Of a DNA stretch of 64,000 nt, positions 24,796 through 37,598 are shown piece after piece. Below the pieces are notes generated by a model, which saw only the letters and a program-made list of their open reading frames with translations, was not told the DNA's origin and ran no database searches. Numbering within the stretch: position 1 is the stretch's first letter; the number at the start of each line of letters is the position of its first letter. Location: assembly GCA_900618425.1 (NCBI GenBank), contig UZAN01039756.1:30624-94623 (forward strand), given 5' to 3'. The translations under genes and the position numbers were made by a program. The stretch is from Echinostoma caproni (taxonomy: Eukaryota > Platyhelminthes > Trematoda > Plagiorchiida > Echinostomatidae).

Positions 24796-26106
24796 ATGGA
24801 TTCCCCGCCTGATTTTCGTGCAAACTCTTTTCTCATGTGGACAGCAAGTAACTTCAAACCCTTTAGTTCTGGACAGGTAAAGGTTTTGCTTATCATTTAC
24901 GTATTCCTGACTACAGTAGATTTATTTTATTTTATCCCATCTACTTTCCCGGCCTTGATCATGCATTGATCCAGTATACCAGCAGCTAATTTAATACTGT
25001 TTAATTTGTGATATTTGTGGCTCACTCCGAGATCATGATCCTGCAAGCTATCTATGTCACGTCTCGGAGGAAGAGGTAACGCATATGGAGTCCGAGGTGG
25101 GAGGAGGGGATATGGCCGTCGTATAACCTTTAGGTATGTGAATTTATACCACTGATAAGTTTTGCTACTGAGTTGCAGACCACCAATGGAAGATATAAAC
25201 TCTTATCTCGATGATCACACGGGAGTTAGTTTACCGTTCGCAGAACTGAATTCCAACTGCTTTCTCTGGATAAAAGTTTGATACAGTACCAAGAGCATTA
25301 TCGAATATCAGATGACTATTCTGTTTTTTTAATCCGTCACGTCCATGAAATTTAATACAAGTTTTCATTAGTTTTTGTGGATGTTAAACTTTTATAATTT
25401 ATTAAAATGGAACTGCAGTTCTGGTAAAGCTTCCGATCGGTGATGAAACCCGTCAAATGTAAGACTAGTTTTGTGTCTGAGAAAAGATATCTTTATCTCT
25501 ATCAGTACTAACACAGCATTTTAGCTTTCATTCTCCCACTCAACAGTGAACAAGAAGATGGCCTCGAAAAATCATTTGTCGAGTAGATGCCGGTATCAAA
25601 CTTTACCTTTCAGCATGAACTATTAATTGAAGTATGTTTCCATAGTTTGGCAATATTATAAATAGGTGATCACCCAGCTGAAGAGACGGCTTTTACAAGA
25701 AATTTCTAACGATTTCTATGATAACAGAATACGAAGCAGGCTGTGCGTCACAGAAAACCAGAACACCCCGACCCGTACTTGATTCACAGACAAAAAGATA
25801 ACGAATGGCCTTCAGATTTTGTACAACAGAATGATAAAGGGGAATAATTTCTGTTGTCTCGATATAATCAGCAACGTCGATCGTGATGAAATCGTCATCT
25901 TAGTCCGTAGAGATGATGTTCATCAAAATGAGCTAAAAAACAGTTGGCTGATGGACGATACGTTGACTCTGAATGCTGATCTTATTTTGATAAAAAATTA
26001 CCAAAACTTCCTTCCTCAGATGAAGGACACCATCCATTGTGCTGCAACAGATTATTGGAAAGACGCTACCAACTCAATTTTAACACTGCGGACTTTGCTT
26101 TCGTAA
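24796..26106 (+). CDS. Putative spliced gene, Gly/Arg-rich N-terminal part
   Basis: Candidate seven-exon gene, product not recognised. Proposed exons are 24796-24876, 25048-25133, 25179-25228, 25419-25458, 25547-25577, 25666-25742 and 25830-26106. All joins keep the frame and use GT..AG. The second intron is 45 nt. The start reads MDSPPDFRANSFLMW. Exon 2 gives MSRLGGRGNAYGVRGG then RRGYGRR, a Gly/Arg-rich patch typical of RNA-binding or nucleolar proteins, and translation might start at this internal Met (25054). Later parts read RPPMEDINSYLDDHTG, LVKLPIGDETRQ and QLKRRLLQEISNDF. The last exon is a 91-codon hydrophilic open stretch. Donors at 25229 and 25578 are weak. An alternative last exon from 25790 would end at 25847. 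Exon choice is inference from frame continuity. Confidence 0.4.
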
Positions 26107-26229
26107 AGTTGTACCAGTTCTCTCAAACGAGTTATGATGTTTGTCTATAGCCGTTTTTCCAGTGTCCTGTTGACCTTAGATTAACTCCATCAGGTGAGCA
26201 GGAAGATCGTATGTGAATCACTGACTTAC

Positions 26230-26420
26230 ATTGATAGAACCTCAATTTGGCACAAGGTCGTGCGCGTGCACACACACACACACAGGAACGCAACACGTGT
26301 TCGCTGCTCAAACCCTCACCGAAACACACTCATGAGTTGGGAGGACGAGCGCTGAATCATTTTGCTCTACGCGTACAATCCAACTTGGCCTGAAACCACC
26401 CCACATCCCACGCTTAAAGT
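26230..26420. repeat. (CA)n tract in a local G+C-rich patch
   Basis: About nine CA dinucleotides at 26267-26284, preceded by gtgcgcgtg, within a patch richer in G+C and CpG than its surroundings. It lies 400 bp before the next candidate start codon, so it could be promoter sequence; that role is inferred. Confidence 0.5.
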
Positions 26421-26828
26421 ACATGTTTCATACATGCAGAATGAGAAATCGAGAGAGAGAGCTGTGCCGGTGTGTATTTGCTTGTTGGTTTGTTTGTGTG
26501 ATATTCATTGACTGGTAGTGATAACTAATTAGACATAGCCATAGAACAATGTGAATTGGTGTTATTATTCCGCGAGAGCAAAACACATGCAAATTCTGAA
26601 TATCAGGTAGTAGAAGTGTGTGATTGTGAAGAGTTGACGATGGTCTCAGAAACCATCAAGGCTGCATCGGAATATATTGCTTATGTGAATTGAGTTTCAT
26701 AAATATAGTCGTCTATACTCCCGTAGCGATAAGGAACCACCGGAAGCAGTCCGTTGGAACGCAGCTTTGTTGTTTTAGTGAGTTTGCCTTCCATTCACAC
26801 TAGGTTTACCTTTTTGTGTATTTGTGAA

Positions 26829-27640
26829 ATGGCTAAATACATGAGGCCTCACTTGGATAGGTGTACTATGGAACAGCGAAGCAAGTTTCTATCGAAGTTG
26901 AGTGACAGTAGCAAGGTTCAAACCTAAAAATGCAGCGGTCACTGTGCTATCAAGGAAGGCAAATTAACCAGCGTGAAAAGTGTTTGGCAGCTGTGGAAAT
27001 ATGCAATTACTGAACTCAGTTTTAGGTAGCTTCATCACCAGTTTTCCCAAATAGGTATATTGAATGTGTTGTTTACTAACTATTCAGTTTCTCGACAAAA
27101 TAAAGGAAAGGGTTATAGGTGAAGATTGTATCTAATGAAACACCGGGTACCATAAACCTTACCTCTGAAACATTCGTTCCCGCTGGTTGTTAACATTTTG
27201 TTCTGCAGTCCGCATGTGTCCCTTTATGCCTCACCTGCCTCATACTGCCGTTCCGCCGACAGCATCCACCTTTCAACTACGAACCATGAATCGAACTGCG
27301 GACAACTCGTCAGATTTCGAGATACAGGGCAAGTGTAACTGTCAAACTGAATTTGCTCTCCGCGTGGATTGAAATTACCACATAGTTGTTTTTTTGTGAC
27401 AAATACTGGCAAACACTTGGCATAACTACCATAAATACTCCTTTAAACGTGTAAACTTTTGCAGATAGGTCAGGAGTCGCGTTCCCTCCTGCAGCGTTGG
27501 CGGCTTCTATTCCTTTGCGCTCTATTCATCATCGCCTTGAACTCTCCTGAAAAGAAAGCAGGTCAGTGGCGATATTCGCAGCGTCACTGTCGCCATTTGC
27601 AGGCACCTGTCAACTTCCGACTTCTCATTATCTGTGCTGA
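26829..27640 (+). CDS. Putative spliced gene with one hydrophobic segment
   Basis: Candidate four-exon gene, product not recognised. Proposed exons are 26829-26907, 27209-27363, 27465-27561 and 27603-27640 (stop TGA). The frame is kept across all joins. The best splice sites are the acceptors ttttgttctgcag (ends 27208), aacttttgcag (ends 27464) and gccatttgcag (ends 27602), plus the donor gtcagt at 27562. The last intron is 41 nt. The start reads MAKYMRPHLDRCTMEQ. Exon 2 has FEIQGKCNCQTEFALR, and exon 3 has WRLLFLCALFIIALN, which could be a membrane anchor. The first donor (gtagca) is poor. An alternative end of exon 4 at 27641 (GAG before gtacga) would be out of frame. Confidence 0.33.
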
Positions 27641-29822
27641 GGTACGATCGTTGTACCCTACCATCAGTGCTGCAAACTCGGTAAAGGGCTGTGCCCCTGC
27701 TTCATCCTCATAGATACAGACCCTATACAACCGTCTGCTTATCCACGTTCTAGGGTAATGGTCTCCTTAATAGTGACACAAAACAGGGGAACTGCACGAT
27801 GTGAGGTCCATACACTTATATAGAGGCTATCTTGAACGTTCTTACTGCTGGATGTTGCAATCAAATTATATGATGAGACAACTTGAGATTACAAGGCCCA
27901 ATAAGTTTACTGTGAAAATTCGTATTGGAAGGACAACACTTTTATTTACGGTAATAGTATATATTTTCTGTTCAAAACCAAATTATCGTGAGAGGAAGTA
28001 TATAGATTTTACTTAAAACTATACATATATGTTTCAAAAGGTACAGAGGAGCTGAATCGTTCTGATTGGATCACAGCATCTGACTAACTGACTCTGCTAT
28101 GTGCGAACACGAAAGATTATAAAGTAGGTCTGGCACAAAAAAATACGGCTTTAATAGAAAATGGTGTCACAGGTTCTTGCTACACTTTTCTCGTTTCCTA
28201 TCCACAACCGCATAAGTACTAAAGTAATGGAATATGTGTGTTTACTAGAGAACGAGGCGTGAAAAATCTCTTGAAAAATAACCCAGACTGTCGAGTTTAA
28301 CTAAGTGAATAAGATTGCTCCATATTCGGCTGATATTCTAGTTCCAATTTCATCGACGTGCCCGAAGTAAACGAATTGTGAGATTGTGAGAATTTAATTA
28401 TGCTTGTACGGTGCGAAGAAAAGATTAATCAAAGGATTGAGCCGTCTTGTGTGACTAATTCTTTTTGGGACCGATTTCAAGAAATGTTACTCAAAGCAAA
28501 TAATATCTTTTCGGCATAAAGCTTATCGGTAAAATTGACCTTAATTGTAAGTGGTGGTCCTTGAACTGATTTTCACTTCACAAAGCTGAGGTCTTATTAT
28601 ATTGATGACTACTTCTTCACCATTTGCCAAATTAAAATCTTTTGACCCAAATATGAATGAATATTCACCCGCAGATAGTGTCAAAGGTAGAGTCCAATTG
28701 GTTGATACCAAGCAAACTATCAAAAGATCGGATAAGATGGCGTCTATTTCCATCTTAGATCACCTATTACTTTTCACAAATGTCCGGTTCGTCATGAAGC
28801 AATTAATTGATAAAGATATCTCTTCTCCGATAACCACAGGAGCACAAAGTGAACTCCTAATCTAGTGTACATGAAAAATTCGATTTCACTTTTCTAAAAA
28901 CTCATTGGATAAAAGGCTGAAATGACCATGAGTTCACTGCACCGATCAGATTCAACGGATTTTATCGTGACTGACGTTACGAACAATCAACTGACAACTG
29001 CAACTGATTTTCGGGGCGCTATATTTTGCATAGTGAACTGGGCCGAGAAAGAAAATTCATTTTGGTACATAAGGCAAACCCCATCATAAAATATGATCCA
29101 GTTGTTTTTCTACATCTAGCGCTGACTGGAAAATTGAATGTGTCTGTACAGACTATCGTAAATGCAAGAAAGTAAGGGATAAGGAGTGCATACATTTAGC
29201 CGATTCCAAATCGGCGTAAGCGACAAATGATGGGATGCCCTGTGTCGAGAGTGCGAACATTGTGGCGACATGAATTAATATATGATAAGCTCGGTTTTAT
29301 CTCTAACATACTCAGAATCAGCAGCTACAAACACGGTTTCATTCAATATTGGATAACGTAACCGATGCCAAACATACATGAATACTGCCGATATGTGGAA
29401 CTAGTTCATTGGTATTCCTTTTAAAGGGAAGCTTTCAGCAGAAACTCTCATAAAACACTGCAATGGAGAGGTCAACGCCCTAATGAACACCTGGCAACTA
29501 TACTGCTCTTTCGAAGGATCACTACCAATACACCTGAGGAATAAAGATAAGCTACCCATGTTTGAGGCTTGATCGGTGATGTCCGCTTGTTCAAACGAGC
29601 TCGTGATGCACTCTGGGCTAGTAGTAATAAATAGAAATTATCTACCTTTATGGCAGATTACTTCAATTAAGATGATTCCAGATCAATCTCAAATGCGGTT
29701 CGTGCCCATTTAGTAGACTCCGGACACAGTGTTAACCTAAGTAAAGCTCTCAGAGTCATTTATTAGGTTTCCATGAAACTCTAAAAATAAACTGAAAACG
29801 TCTATATTAGATTGATTGAACT
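27641..29822. other. No recognisable gene
   Basis: An 87-codon plus frame at 28602-28865 opposes a 70-codon minus frame. Neither is supported by motifs or splice sites. Any 5' part of the following LINE is too decayed to recognise. Confidence 0.4.
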
Positions 29823-31095
29823 TTGTACTCAGAAATGTTTAGTCCAGCTCTTTATCTCCTCCGGGTTCACGAATACTGCTCTCAAATCTATAAACACACG
29901 GCTTACAGTGATCGATTCCAAATTCTACCGCAAAACCTTTTCAACTACGGAGTAAGAGGTTTGGTTCTGGACTGGAACAAAGAGTTTCGCCGACAAAGAA
30001 CCATGTCCTTTCGTGATGGTGATTCATTATCACATCCTATCACCGCTGCTCGAAGGGTTTCTCAAGGATCCATACTGGGACCTCGTCTCTTTCTTGCATT
30101 TATAAACGATCTGCCACGTGTCCTTGGGTCTAATACACTGCTATTTACGGACGACGCTAAGGTCTGGAGAACTGTAACACATTCAGAGGATTATATAGCA
30201 CTCCAACAAACAATTAATGCAGCCCATCGATGGACACTCACCAATGACATCGAGTTCAACGTTTCCAAATACAGAGTTATTTCCATGTTGCTCAAGACTC
30301 GTTTCTCCTATGTTCTGGGGGACCAAATACTACCGCATGCCACTGACGAAAGGGATTTGGGAGTTACGGTACATTAGGATGTAGGATGTTTCACGCACTG
30401 TGCCAGAGCATCATACATGGCTCTAAAGCCAGATGGACTACTCAGACGTGTTTTCGGGCAGTTCGAAAGACCACTGTTCCCACGCTGGTTATCAGCTTTC
30501 GTTCGACCACACACGCAGTACGCCGTTCAAGTGTGGAATCCATGGTTGAACCGCGACAAGAAGGCTCTAGAACGTCCGCAAAGGCTGGCAACAGAATTGA
30601 TAAAAGGTCTGTATAAAAAGACATACTCCGAAAGACTGCAAACATTGGGACTCTACTCATCTCAATACCGCTGACTTCGGGGGGGACCTAATCTTGACAT
30701 ATCACATGCTGCAATAACCCAATCACCTTTGCCGTTCTATGCTAAATTTACCGCAAAATGATCACCTCAGGGGACATCCATCACATCTGAAGACCCAGAG
30801 CAGCCACCTTGATTGCCGGTATCACTTGTTTGCAGTCAGAGTGTGCGGCGTATGGAATTCTCTTCCATCCGATGTAGTGTGTGCTCCTACAGTTGAACTA
30901 TTTAAATAGCAACTTAATAAATCATTGAAACACTTAAAATTTCGACTTCCATGAGTGATCATGCATATTATTCTTATTATTTTCCCTTTGTGAATTTATT
31001 CAAAGTATTCGGGAAAAGTCCTATGGGGTATGGTAAGCTTTAGCTTTGGTAAATCGCCCATAATAGAACGTTGACTATGACTTTGATATGATACA
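29823..31095 (+). pseudogene. CR1-like LINE reverse transcriptase, 5'-truncated
   Basis: C-terminal half of a CR1-like LINE ORF2. The largest frame (29823-30377) starts in the middle of the reverse transcriptase: VSQGSILGPRLFLAFINDLP near 30060, then the catalytic box as TDDAKVWR near 30145 (FADD to FTDD), FNVSKYRV and TDERDLGV. After a stop, another frame continues with YMALKPDGLLRRVFGQFE, LSAFVRPHTQYAVQVWNP and LERPQRLATELIKGL to about 30670. A third frame gives the terminal MEFSSIRCS and PSDVVCAPTVELFK near 30870-30910. The tail ends in gttgactatgactttgat near 31085, resembling the element at 12174. Stops and shifts show it is inactive. Confidence 0.9.
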
Positions 31096-32894
31096 AACTT
31101 AGCCTGAAAACAAAAGAAAATATTTATTCCCTGAAATTATTTCTGTGCATAGAGGTTTGAAAGTTGTGTTGGGTAAAAGCTAACAATGAGCTTTGGACAG
31201 TTTTTTATTTTTTCTATTTGGGACTTCTAATGCATATGTCAGCTTGACAAAACTGGCAGNACTGTTTCAGAAAATATTACGTTTTGGTATCTCTACTCAC
31301 CGAAACTGACTCGAGTGGTATCAATAGTCGTATACCAGAAACATCAAATGAATGTAAGTTCTTATGGATAGTGAATCTCGTAGCAGAATATTGAATATTT
31401 TGCCACGTTATCAAAGTAGGCTGACACCTCGGGGTTACAAAATTCAGCAGAATCAATGATTTTAATTAGCTCTGGTGACGTGGTTGGGGCTTTCCGTGGT
31501 TCATTGGACGGTTATGACGGTTATCAAACGAATGAGTACACACAACATGACGGAATTATGAACAGGTAATTAATCAGGTTTGAATGATGCAGTCTGAAGC
31601 AGTTGGCACATTTCGGTGCGATCAGCATTGTGCATCTATCGTCTCAAACTGAGGACCTTAACGGGGTGTTCAAAGTCAGCGTAAACATACTGCTGTCTGG
31701 TGAAAGCGAGCCAACTGAGCAAGCTCTTTCTAATTGATTCGATTGATTAACACGTCTGAAGCTGATCATTTTTCGTTCGGAGATTTCTATGGATGAGGGA
31801 TAAAATCTTACATTGAGATGAACTGAATAAATTCGGCTCGCTTATGAACCGATCGTCACATACTCATACGTGCACTGTCAGCATTCTCGGAATCAGACGT
31901 GCGGGAATAATCCACATTATAGGCATACCCATAGAAAGATCAGTGCTAATACTCAATGAGGTGATAACTTCTTGCATAATGGTTGATACTGAAGGTTGTA
32001 CGTGGCCGCCACAGGTTGAGAAATTTTCAGATTTTACGCGATTAAAGTATAATGAAGTTAAGGATGCTTGGTCGAACTGTGACTGTATCATTGGTTGCGA
32101 TCATAACTATTCTCTGCGAGTTAATGCATGTGAGCGAATACATTTTGCGTATGCTGTAACTTGAAACATGTTTGTTGAGTCATGTTTTAGTTAAGCTATG
32201 CTAATTGTGATTAGTAACTGTAACAACCGTGGGTACACACGAAGTGATGACTGCGTAATTACCAGAGGAAGTGAAAACAAAACAGTCTGAATAATTCTAG
32301 CTTTCGTAGTACCATTATAACGGCATATTTTGCATTGATCGTACTCTCGCGTCATGATGCTCAATTTAGAAATATAACTCAATTTGCAACATCATAGATA
32401 TCGATACCTACTCCTACTGCAATGTTAATTCTCCTTTATCACTAATTGAATAGATGCAACCTGGAGTAGTAGGTCGAAAGACAAGGCTCAGAATTAGAAA
32501 ATATTGAAGGCAGAGCAATATAGAAGTTCGTTATTTTAGTAAACGACGTTTCTTCCATGAGTGTGTTTATTCTGATCAATACTAGTCTTCTAAATAGCAT
32601 ACATTTTTTCACACGTAGCAAAGTCAACACATCAATAAATGATAACCTTTTATCCGATCACATTTGAAAATTATGCAGCTACAAACTGCTCACCTAAAAT
32701 CTCTCGTCATGTAGAGAAAAGAAATAAATTCCCAGAAAAGTGGAATTGACTTCCAGAAGTCGCTCTTATCTTGTGCAGCTCGTTGAATTAACCTTTTGTA
32801 ATGCAATTATGTTCCAATCGGATGAGTGTCTTGACTTTGGGTTCTTGTGTGTGACATTCGGGATAATGCTAAATGTGTTGCACTTACCTAACAG
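31096..32894. other. No confident gene
   Basis: A 106-codon plus frame at 31844-32164 ends with DCIIGCDHNYSLRV, loosely like the LIGxD segment near the protease of BEL/Pao retroelements. The match is too weak to call. Upstream exons of the candidate terminal exon at 32895 may lie here but could not be fixed. Confidence 0.35.
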
Positions 32895-33090
32895 GTTTTC
32901 CGTGACAAACGCTCTTGGAGCGCATTCTCGAAAAGCTGTAATTTTCCAAGGTGAAGTCCAATATCCCTTGTCAATTGAGGTTCATCATAAAAAAGTCTGT
33001 CCAATCTCATTATATATTGTTTTCGTTCATATTCAATCTGTTTCTGGATTAATAAGCTCCCAAGTCGAATTCATTCAGCTCCCTCCCTAA
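32895..33090 (+). CDS. Putative terminal exon, unknown product
   Basis: A good acceptor (gttgcacttacctaacag, ends 32894) is followed by an open frame to a TAA at 33088. It enters in phase 2 and reads FSVTNALGAHSRKAVIF, GEVQYPLSIEVHHKKVCP, ISLYIVFVHIQSVSG and QVEFIQLPP at the end. The alternation of hydrophobic and polar residues looks like beta-sheet protein. I do not recognise the family. No upstream exon could be joined with confidence, so this is a fragment. Confidence 0.33.
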
Positions 33091-33744
33091 TGCTCGGATC
33101 TCAATGTGATCCAAAACTTTCCTGTGATAAAGGTACAGATGAGTTAGCTACTTCGACAGTGGTCATCAGAGGCCAAGGTGCACGTATTGGAGGAAACTGA
33201 CAAATGTGATTTGATTGCAGAGTTAGAGGACCCAATATTAAAACGATTGTCTTGTGTTCAAAATAAAGTCAAACTAGAGTAACTGTATCATGCCTACGAG
33301 TCATCCTTATCACTGTTTTCTATTGAAGTTTCTTTATCCGACAACTAATGCTCCAACAAACTTAGTCGAGAAATTGTACTTTATTGAGTATTTGTGCAAT
33401 AAAAGCAACAACTTAATTATTTACGGATATGTTAGGTCTGAATGAGGCTCAAAACGCTAAGCATTGGGATTAAGAGATCACTTGATAGAAACTAAATTTA
33501 CCAGTATATTTACAGGATTCATTCACAACTTCTTTTCCCAGAACTGGAAACTTTCATGTGAGCATTGCATAAGATCATCTATCTCTTCTAAATCGACTTA
33601 ACTGAGCCCTACCTTCATAATCCCTTGTTTGCCAAATATAACTGGTGCACTACGATCAACGTAAGCCAGTTTAACTTTCTTTCTTCCAGTCCTTTTTTCA
33701 ATAATTTTCCGAATAAAAGCTAATCAGTGAACTCGGTCAGTCAT

Positions 33745-36480
33745 GACCGAGCTATTGTGTTTTATGCACCCATGGAACATTTTGTAAACGAGAACGTAGC
33801 AACCGGGGCATTCAAACGTGTGTTCAGTACACCGGAATCAAACTCACAGTTGATGCCGTTGTATATGGACCAGATCCAAATCTAATCCCTGCACCCGGAG
33901 ATTTCCATTTGAAACTTGGTGAATAGTAAGGCAACATCAAAAGTGTTGGTTCAGCAGTCAAGACAATCTAAACCCAAGTATACCTGTTCCAAATGGAGAG
34001 AATCTATTGTTTCAATCTTGCATGCTTGTAAGCTCATTCCTCTTTTTAAGATCCAGTTTAACAATTTCGGTTGGGACTGGATCAGTAAAACTAGTAGACA
34101 TTGATTGTTTGCTATTTTATGTAGTTAGATGAACTATGCATAGGAGACCACTTATTATATCAATATTCCATCCTGATGCTAACCAAAACGCATCCGGTGA
34201 GCCGACATGTCTTCATATGCTAGCGATCCGCCGACCACTCACATATATACAACAATTGGTTGCGAAACTGCTACAATAAATTTGGAGGCCCCCATGCCTA
34301 ACCTCCTAGTTGATGAACGAATCTGAGTAAAACGGTATGCACTGACATACGGTTAACATGGTTTGCTGAAAACAGCCATTTAGATCACATCAAACTCGAA
34401 GGCCACACCGATTGCGATGAAAATAAAGAGCGATCACAAACCAATGCGAACTTGCGATGACTGCCGGTTAAGGCTGAGTTATTCGTTGAGAAAATGGGAA
34501 GCTACCACTCTGGAAGCGGACTCTCATAAAAGCGTTACATGATGTCACGTACATTTTGAAGTATCCTTACCTCCAGACCCATTTGGTTCCTGTTTGCCGA
34601 TCATCAGTCAACTCGCAGTGGGGATTATATCAGCGAGCAAGAACGTGCCGTCGTCCAAATGCGTGGTCAAATCACTGAAATGGGAGTCTTTTGGTTTATC
34701 GGTAGACTTGCTTTCTCATTGTGAATAAGCTTCAGTCTTCAAAAGATCAGTGTATCATGGGATGCTTCCAATGCTACTCGCGTTTTATCTCCAACTTTTC
34801 TACCCATATCCAAGGCTTGTTTGCAGTCCAATCGGCAGCGCAATAAACGCGGAATACCCAAAGCGAGCAAATCATTCGTGACATCATACAGATGATAAGG
34901 AAACGATTGGTGCTTGTTTCTTTTGATCCCGTTGAAACACCCAACACGGATAACAGAAGCTTCTGACGTCCGCATCGGAACCGTACTTGAACAGGACGTA
35001 CATCAACACCTTTGTATCTACCGTTCGTTGAACGCGACCGTACGAAGATATTTCCAGACTCAGTTACTGTGCAAGCAGACGTCCACAAAAATGTATGTTT
35101 TCAGTGCTCTTCCTGATAGTGGCTAATCAGCAGTACCGCACTACATTTTCACTCCAACACGTCAATCGTTCAAATACCAGTACCCATGATTCGGTGATGG
35201 AGCATTGCTTTGGCTGCTTACGGTTACTGAATCGTGGACGGACTGAGGATTATGATTATGCAGATCGACGTTTTGTCTCTATGGTTCAAGTGGCCTGCGG
35301 CAAGAGTCGTCATTTCATTGGCCCAGTAACTCCTTTATAACGTGACTAGTTGTTAAAATTCACGAAAAGTCATTGCGCTGAGGTAATTACAGCACTATCG
35401 AAAGGTTGTCGTTCGGATTTGAAGAAGAAGTTCTTACGTTCTACATTCAGCAAGAAGAAATTATTGTGTAACTGGATAGAATATTGGGCCGCAATGACCT
35501 TGTTACAATTTCACCTCCATCAGGCAACGTAGTACTGGAAAAAGTGCACAGTGCGACTTGAGGGTGTAGATTGGAACAATGGTGTGGCAGGTGTTATTTT
35601 GGCCCAGCCTGGACAAGTTTATCAGTCGAAAAGCGAAGAATTGTAAAGCACTCCTTTGAAAGCTGAAGACCAGATCAAAGATTTGAATGTCATGGTTAGT
35701 GTTTAGTATCCCGTGACAAAGAACTGATCTCCGTGGTTACTTTCTTTATCAATACCATGACACTCAGTGATTCATACTTACAATGAACGAGTGTTTCTAG
35801 CATGTATGCCAGTCCCACGATTTGAAATAAGAACCTTATGAAAATGTTTTAGTGGTGAGAGAATCCCAAAATCGTGATTGACAAATAACGAATTGCAATT
35901 CAGTGCAATGCAAATGAAATGGTGGTTAAACAGTATGTGTTGCCAACAATGTCACGTCAGTGCTTCTTGAACGGTGCAGCTGAGTATTTTATTTAGACAG
36001 GGAAAATGGCGATTGCACCCGCGAAATGGAAACCGGTATCGGAGTTGGAGTTACAGCACAAAAAATAATCTCATCAGACATCTCCAGTCACGGATTTTGA
36101 GTTGGAATGCTTGGACTCTTTCGACGTGCTATACTTCCGGGAAAATGAACTGCGGCCAGCACCAGAAATCAGCATGCGTAAGCTTGGTCAGGTGACGGGA
36201 GAAATTATCGACCTGGCAGATGCGATAATATAACAGTCACCATGTGGATCGTCGATACGGACGAGTGCCACAAAGACACGGCGTCTGATCTTGAACTACT
36301 AAATATTAAAGTCGTCAATCAGCTGTCCGATGCCAGCTAAAGAGGACGTTGCTCTGCAGCTGCAAAGACGAAGCAAGAGAGAAAGTCATTTCAACGAGGC
36401 TCTTTTAAGGAAGGAGATTTAGGATGACCGAATTATCAGACATAATATTCCAGTTTCAGGATGACAAATAAGAACCCGTT
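33745..36480 (+). pseudogene. Ty3/gypsy retrotransposon pol remnant
   Basis: Degenerate pol in domain order. A protease-like start (RKYVQYTGIKLTVDAV-type frame near 33815) is followed by FNNFGWDWISK near 34065, the counterpart of the LGLDWI motif that follows the gypsy protease. The reverse transcriptase thumb reads YSRFISNFSTHIQGLF near 34780, then EQIIRDIIQMIRKR near 34870. RNase H reads EASDVRIGTVLEQDVHQHLC then YRSLNATVRRYFQTQ at 34945-35060, very close to the gypsy pattern TDASDVGIGAVLEQDG..SRSLNATERRYSQTQ. Integrase end: LNGAAEYFI near 35970 (for SNGAAERFV), KMAIAPAKWKPVSELELQ near 36005, and SFQRGSFKEGDL near 36390. Stops and shifts are frequent. The LTRs were not found. Confidence 0.8.
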
Positions 36481-37598
36481 GTTCGGGACCATTCAAATTT
36501 GCTGCTGTTGAATCAAGAATACAATAAATGGACAAACACGTAGAATGAATGTTTAACACTCATGGAGCCAGTATTCCTTTCTTCTACATTTGATTTCTTC
36601 TAATGGATACACTGCCATTTATGTGGTCTTCCATTATCTCGATATGGGGAGATATCTGTAGCAAATTACGAATGCGGTTTGAATTCCTGATTCGCCAATA
36701 TTTGGAATTCTGTAAAAGGGAACTCCACCTTGGATCAGAAAAGATAATGAGATAATTTTACCCAATCATTGCTGTGAAAGTGATCGTGGTAACACCGAGA
36801 ACAATGCTTTCCTAGAAGGTAAGACGTACTGGATGTCGGCAAAAATCATCTAGTATGCTTTACTAACGTATTAGGAATTGATAGTGATTATTTTTTATTA
36901 TTAAATGTGCCACACGGCGCCTGCTGTTGCCTTCATTCTTCAAATCATCTATTCAAATAGTGGTGTAAAAAGGGGTTCAGACCTTTGCTTAAATGACCAG
37001 CATATATATATACATGAATATTTCAATTCAGTACAGTAATTGAATAATAAACCTCACAATCTCTCGCTTTCATTGTGTACAACTGTATATCCTGTTCTGC
37101 TTGGCCTATGATCCAAGTCAAACAGTATGTACACTTCCACGTTCAGGCTATGTTTGCCGTAGTTTACAGTGTGCGTACCTGAAGTTTTCTTTCACGGCCT
37201 TCCTCCCTAAGGGGGCTGTGCACACAAATCGGTACATTGCTAGGCCACTATCATCGATTGTTTGGCCGTCAGGGAAATAAATAAAAAAATGTCAAGTGCT
37301 TGTGTGATATCAGGGTGGTCGTTTGATATTGTTTTCGTATACTATGACAAATCGGGAACCGAATAACGCCACAATGCTTTTCTAATCGATTCACTAGCCC
37401 ACNAGCCCACGTCCACTCAAACGGACAGAATCTTTGTCCCGGCCCGTTTGCATATGGGTCAGATCAACATTTGGAAGGAGACGGAGGTCGGTGCACGTGC
37501 ATGAGAACAGTTGTGTCCGTGTGTGGTGAGAAGCTTTAACAGATGAAACTACGTTCGCGTGCACGCAGTTCACCTAGATCTTGGAATGAATGAATGTC
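36481..37598. other. Flank of the gypsy remnant; no gene
   Basis: Could include a decayed 3' LTR, but no pair of direct repeats was recognised. A patch at 37390-37570 is richer in CpG than its surroundings. One N lies at 37403. Confidence 0.4.

Noticed and set aside
24695..24880. 61-codon hydrophobic frame
   Set aside because: It overlaps exon 1 of the proposed gene in a different phase; the other phase ends at the strong donor with a protein-like peptide.
31844..32164. Possible BEL/Pao protease segment
   Set aside because: Only a short IIGCD-type similarity; the DTG/DSG catalytic motif and following reverse transcriptase are absent.
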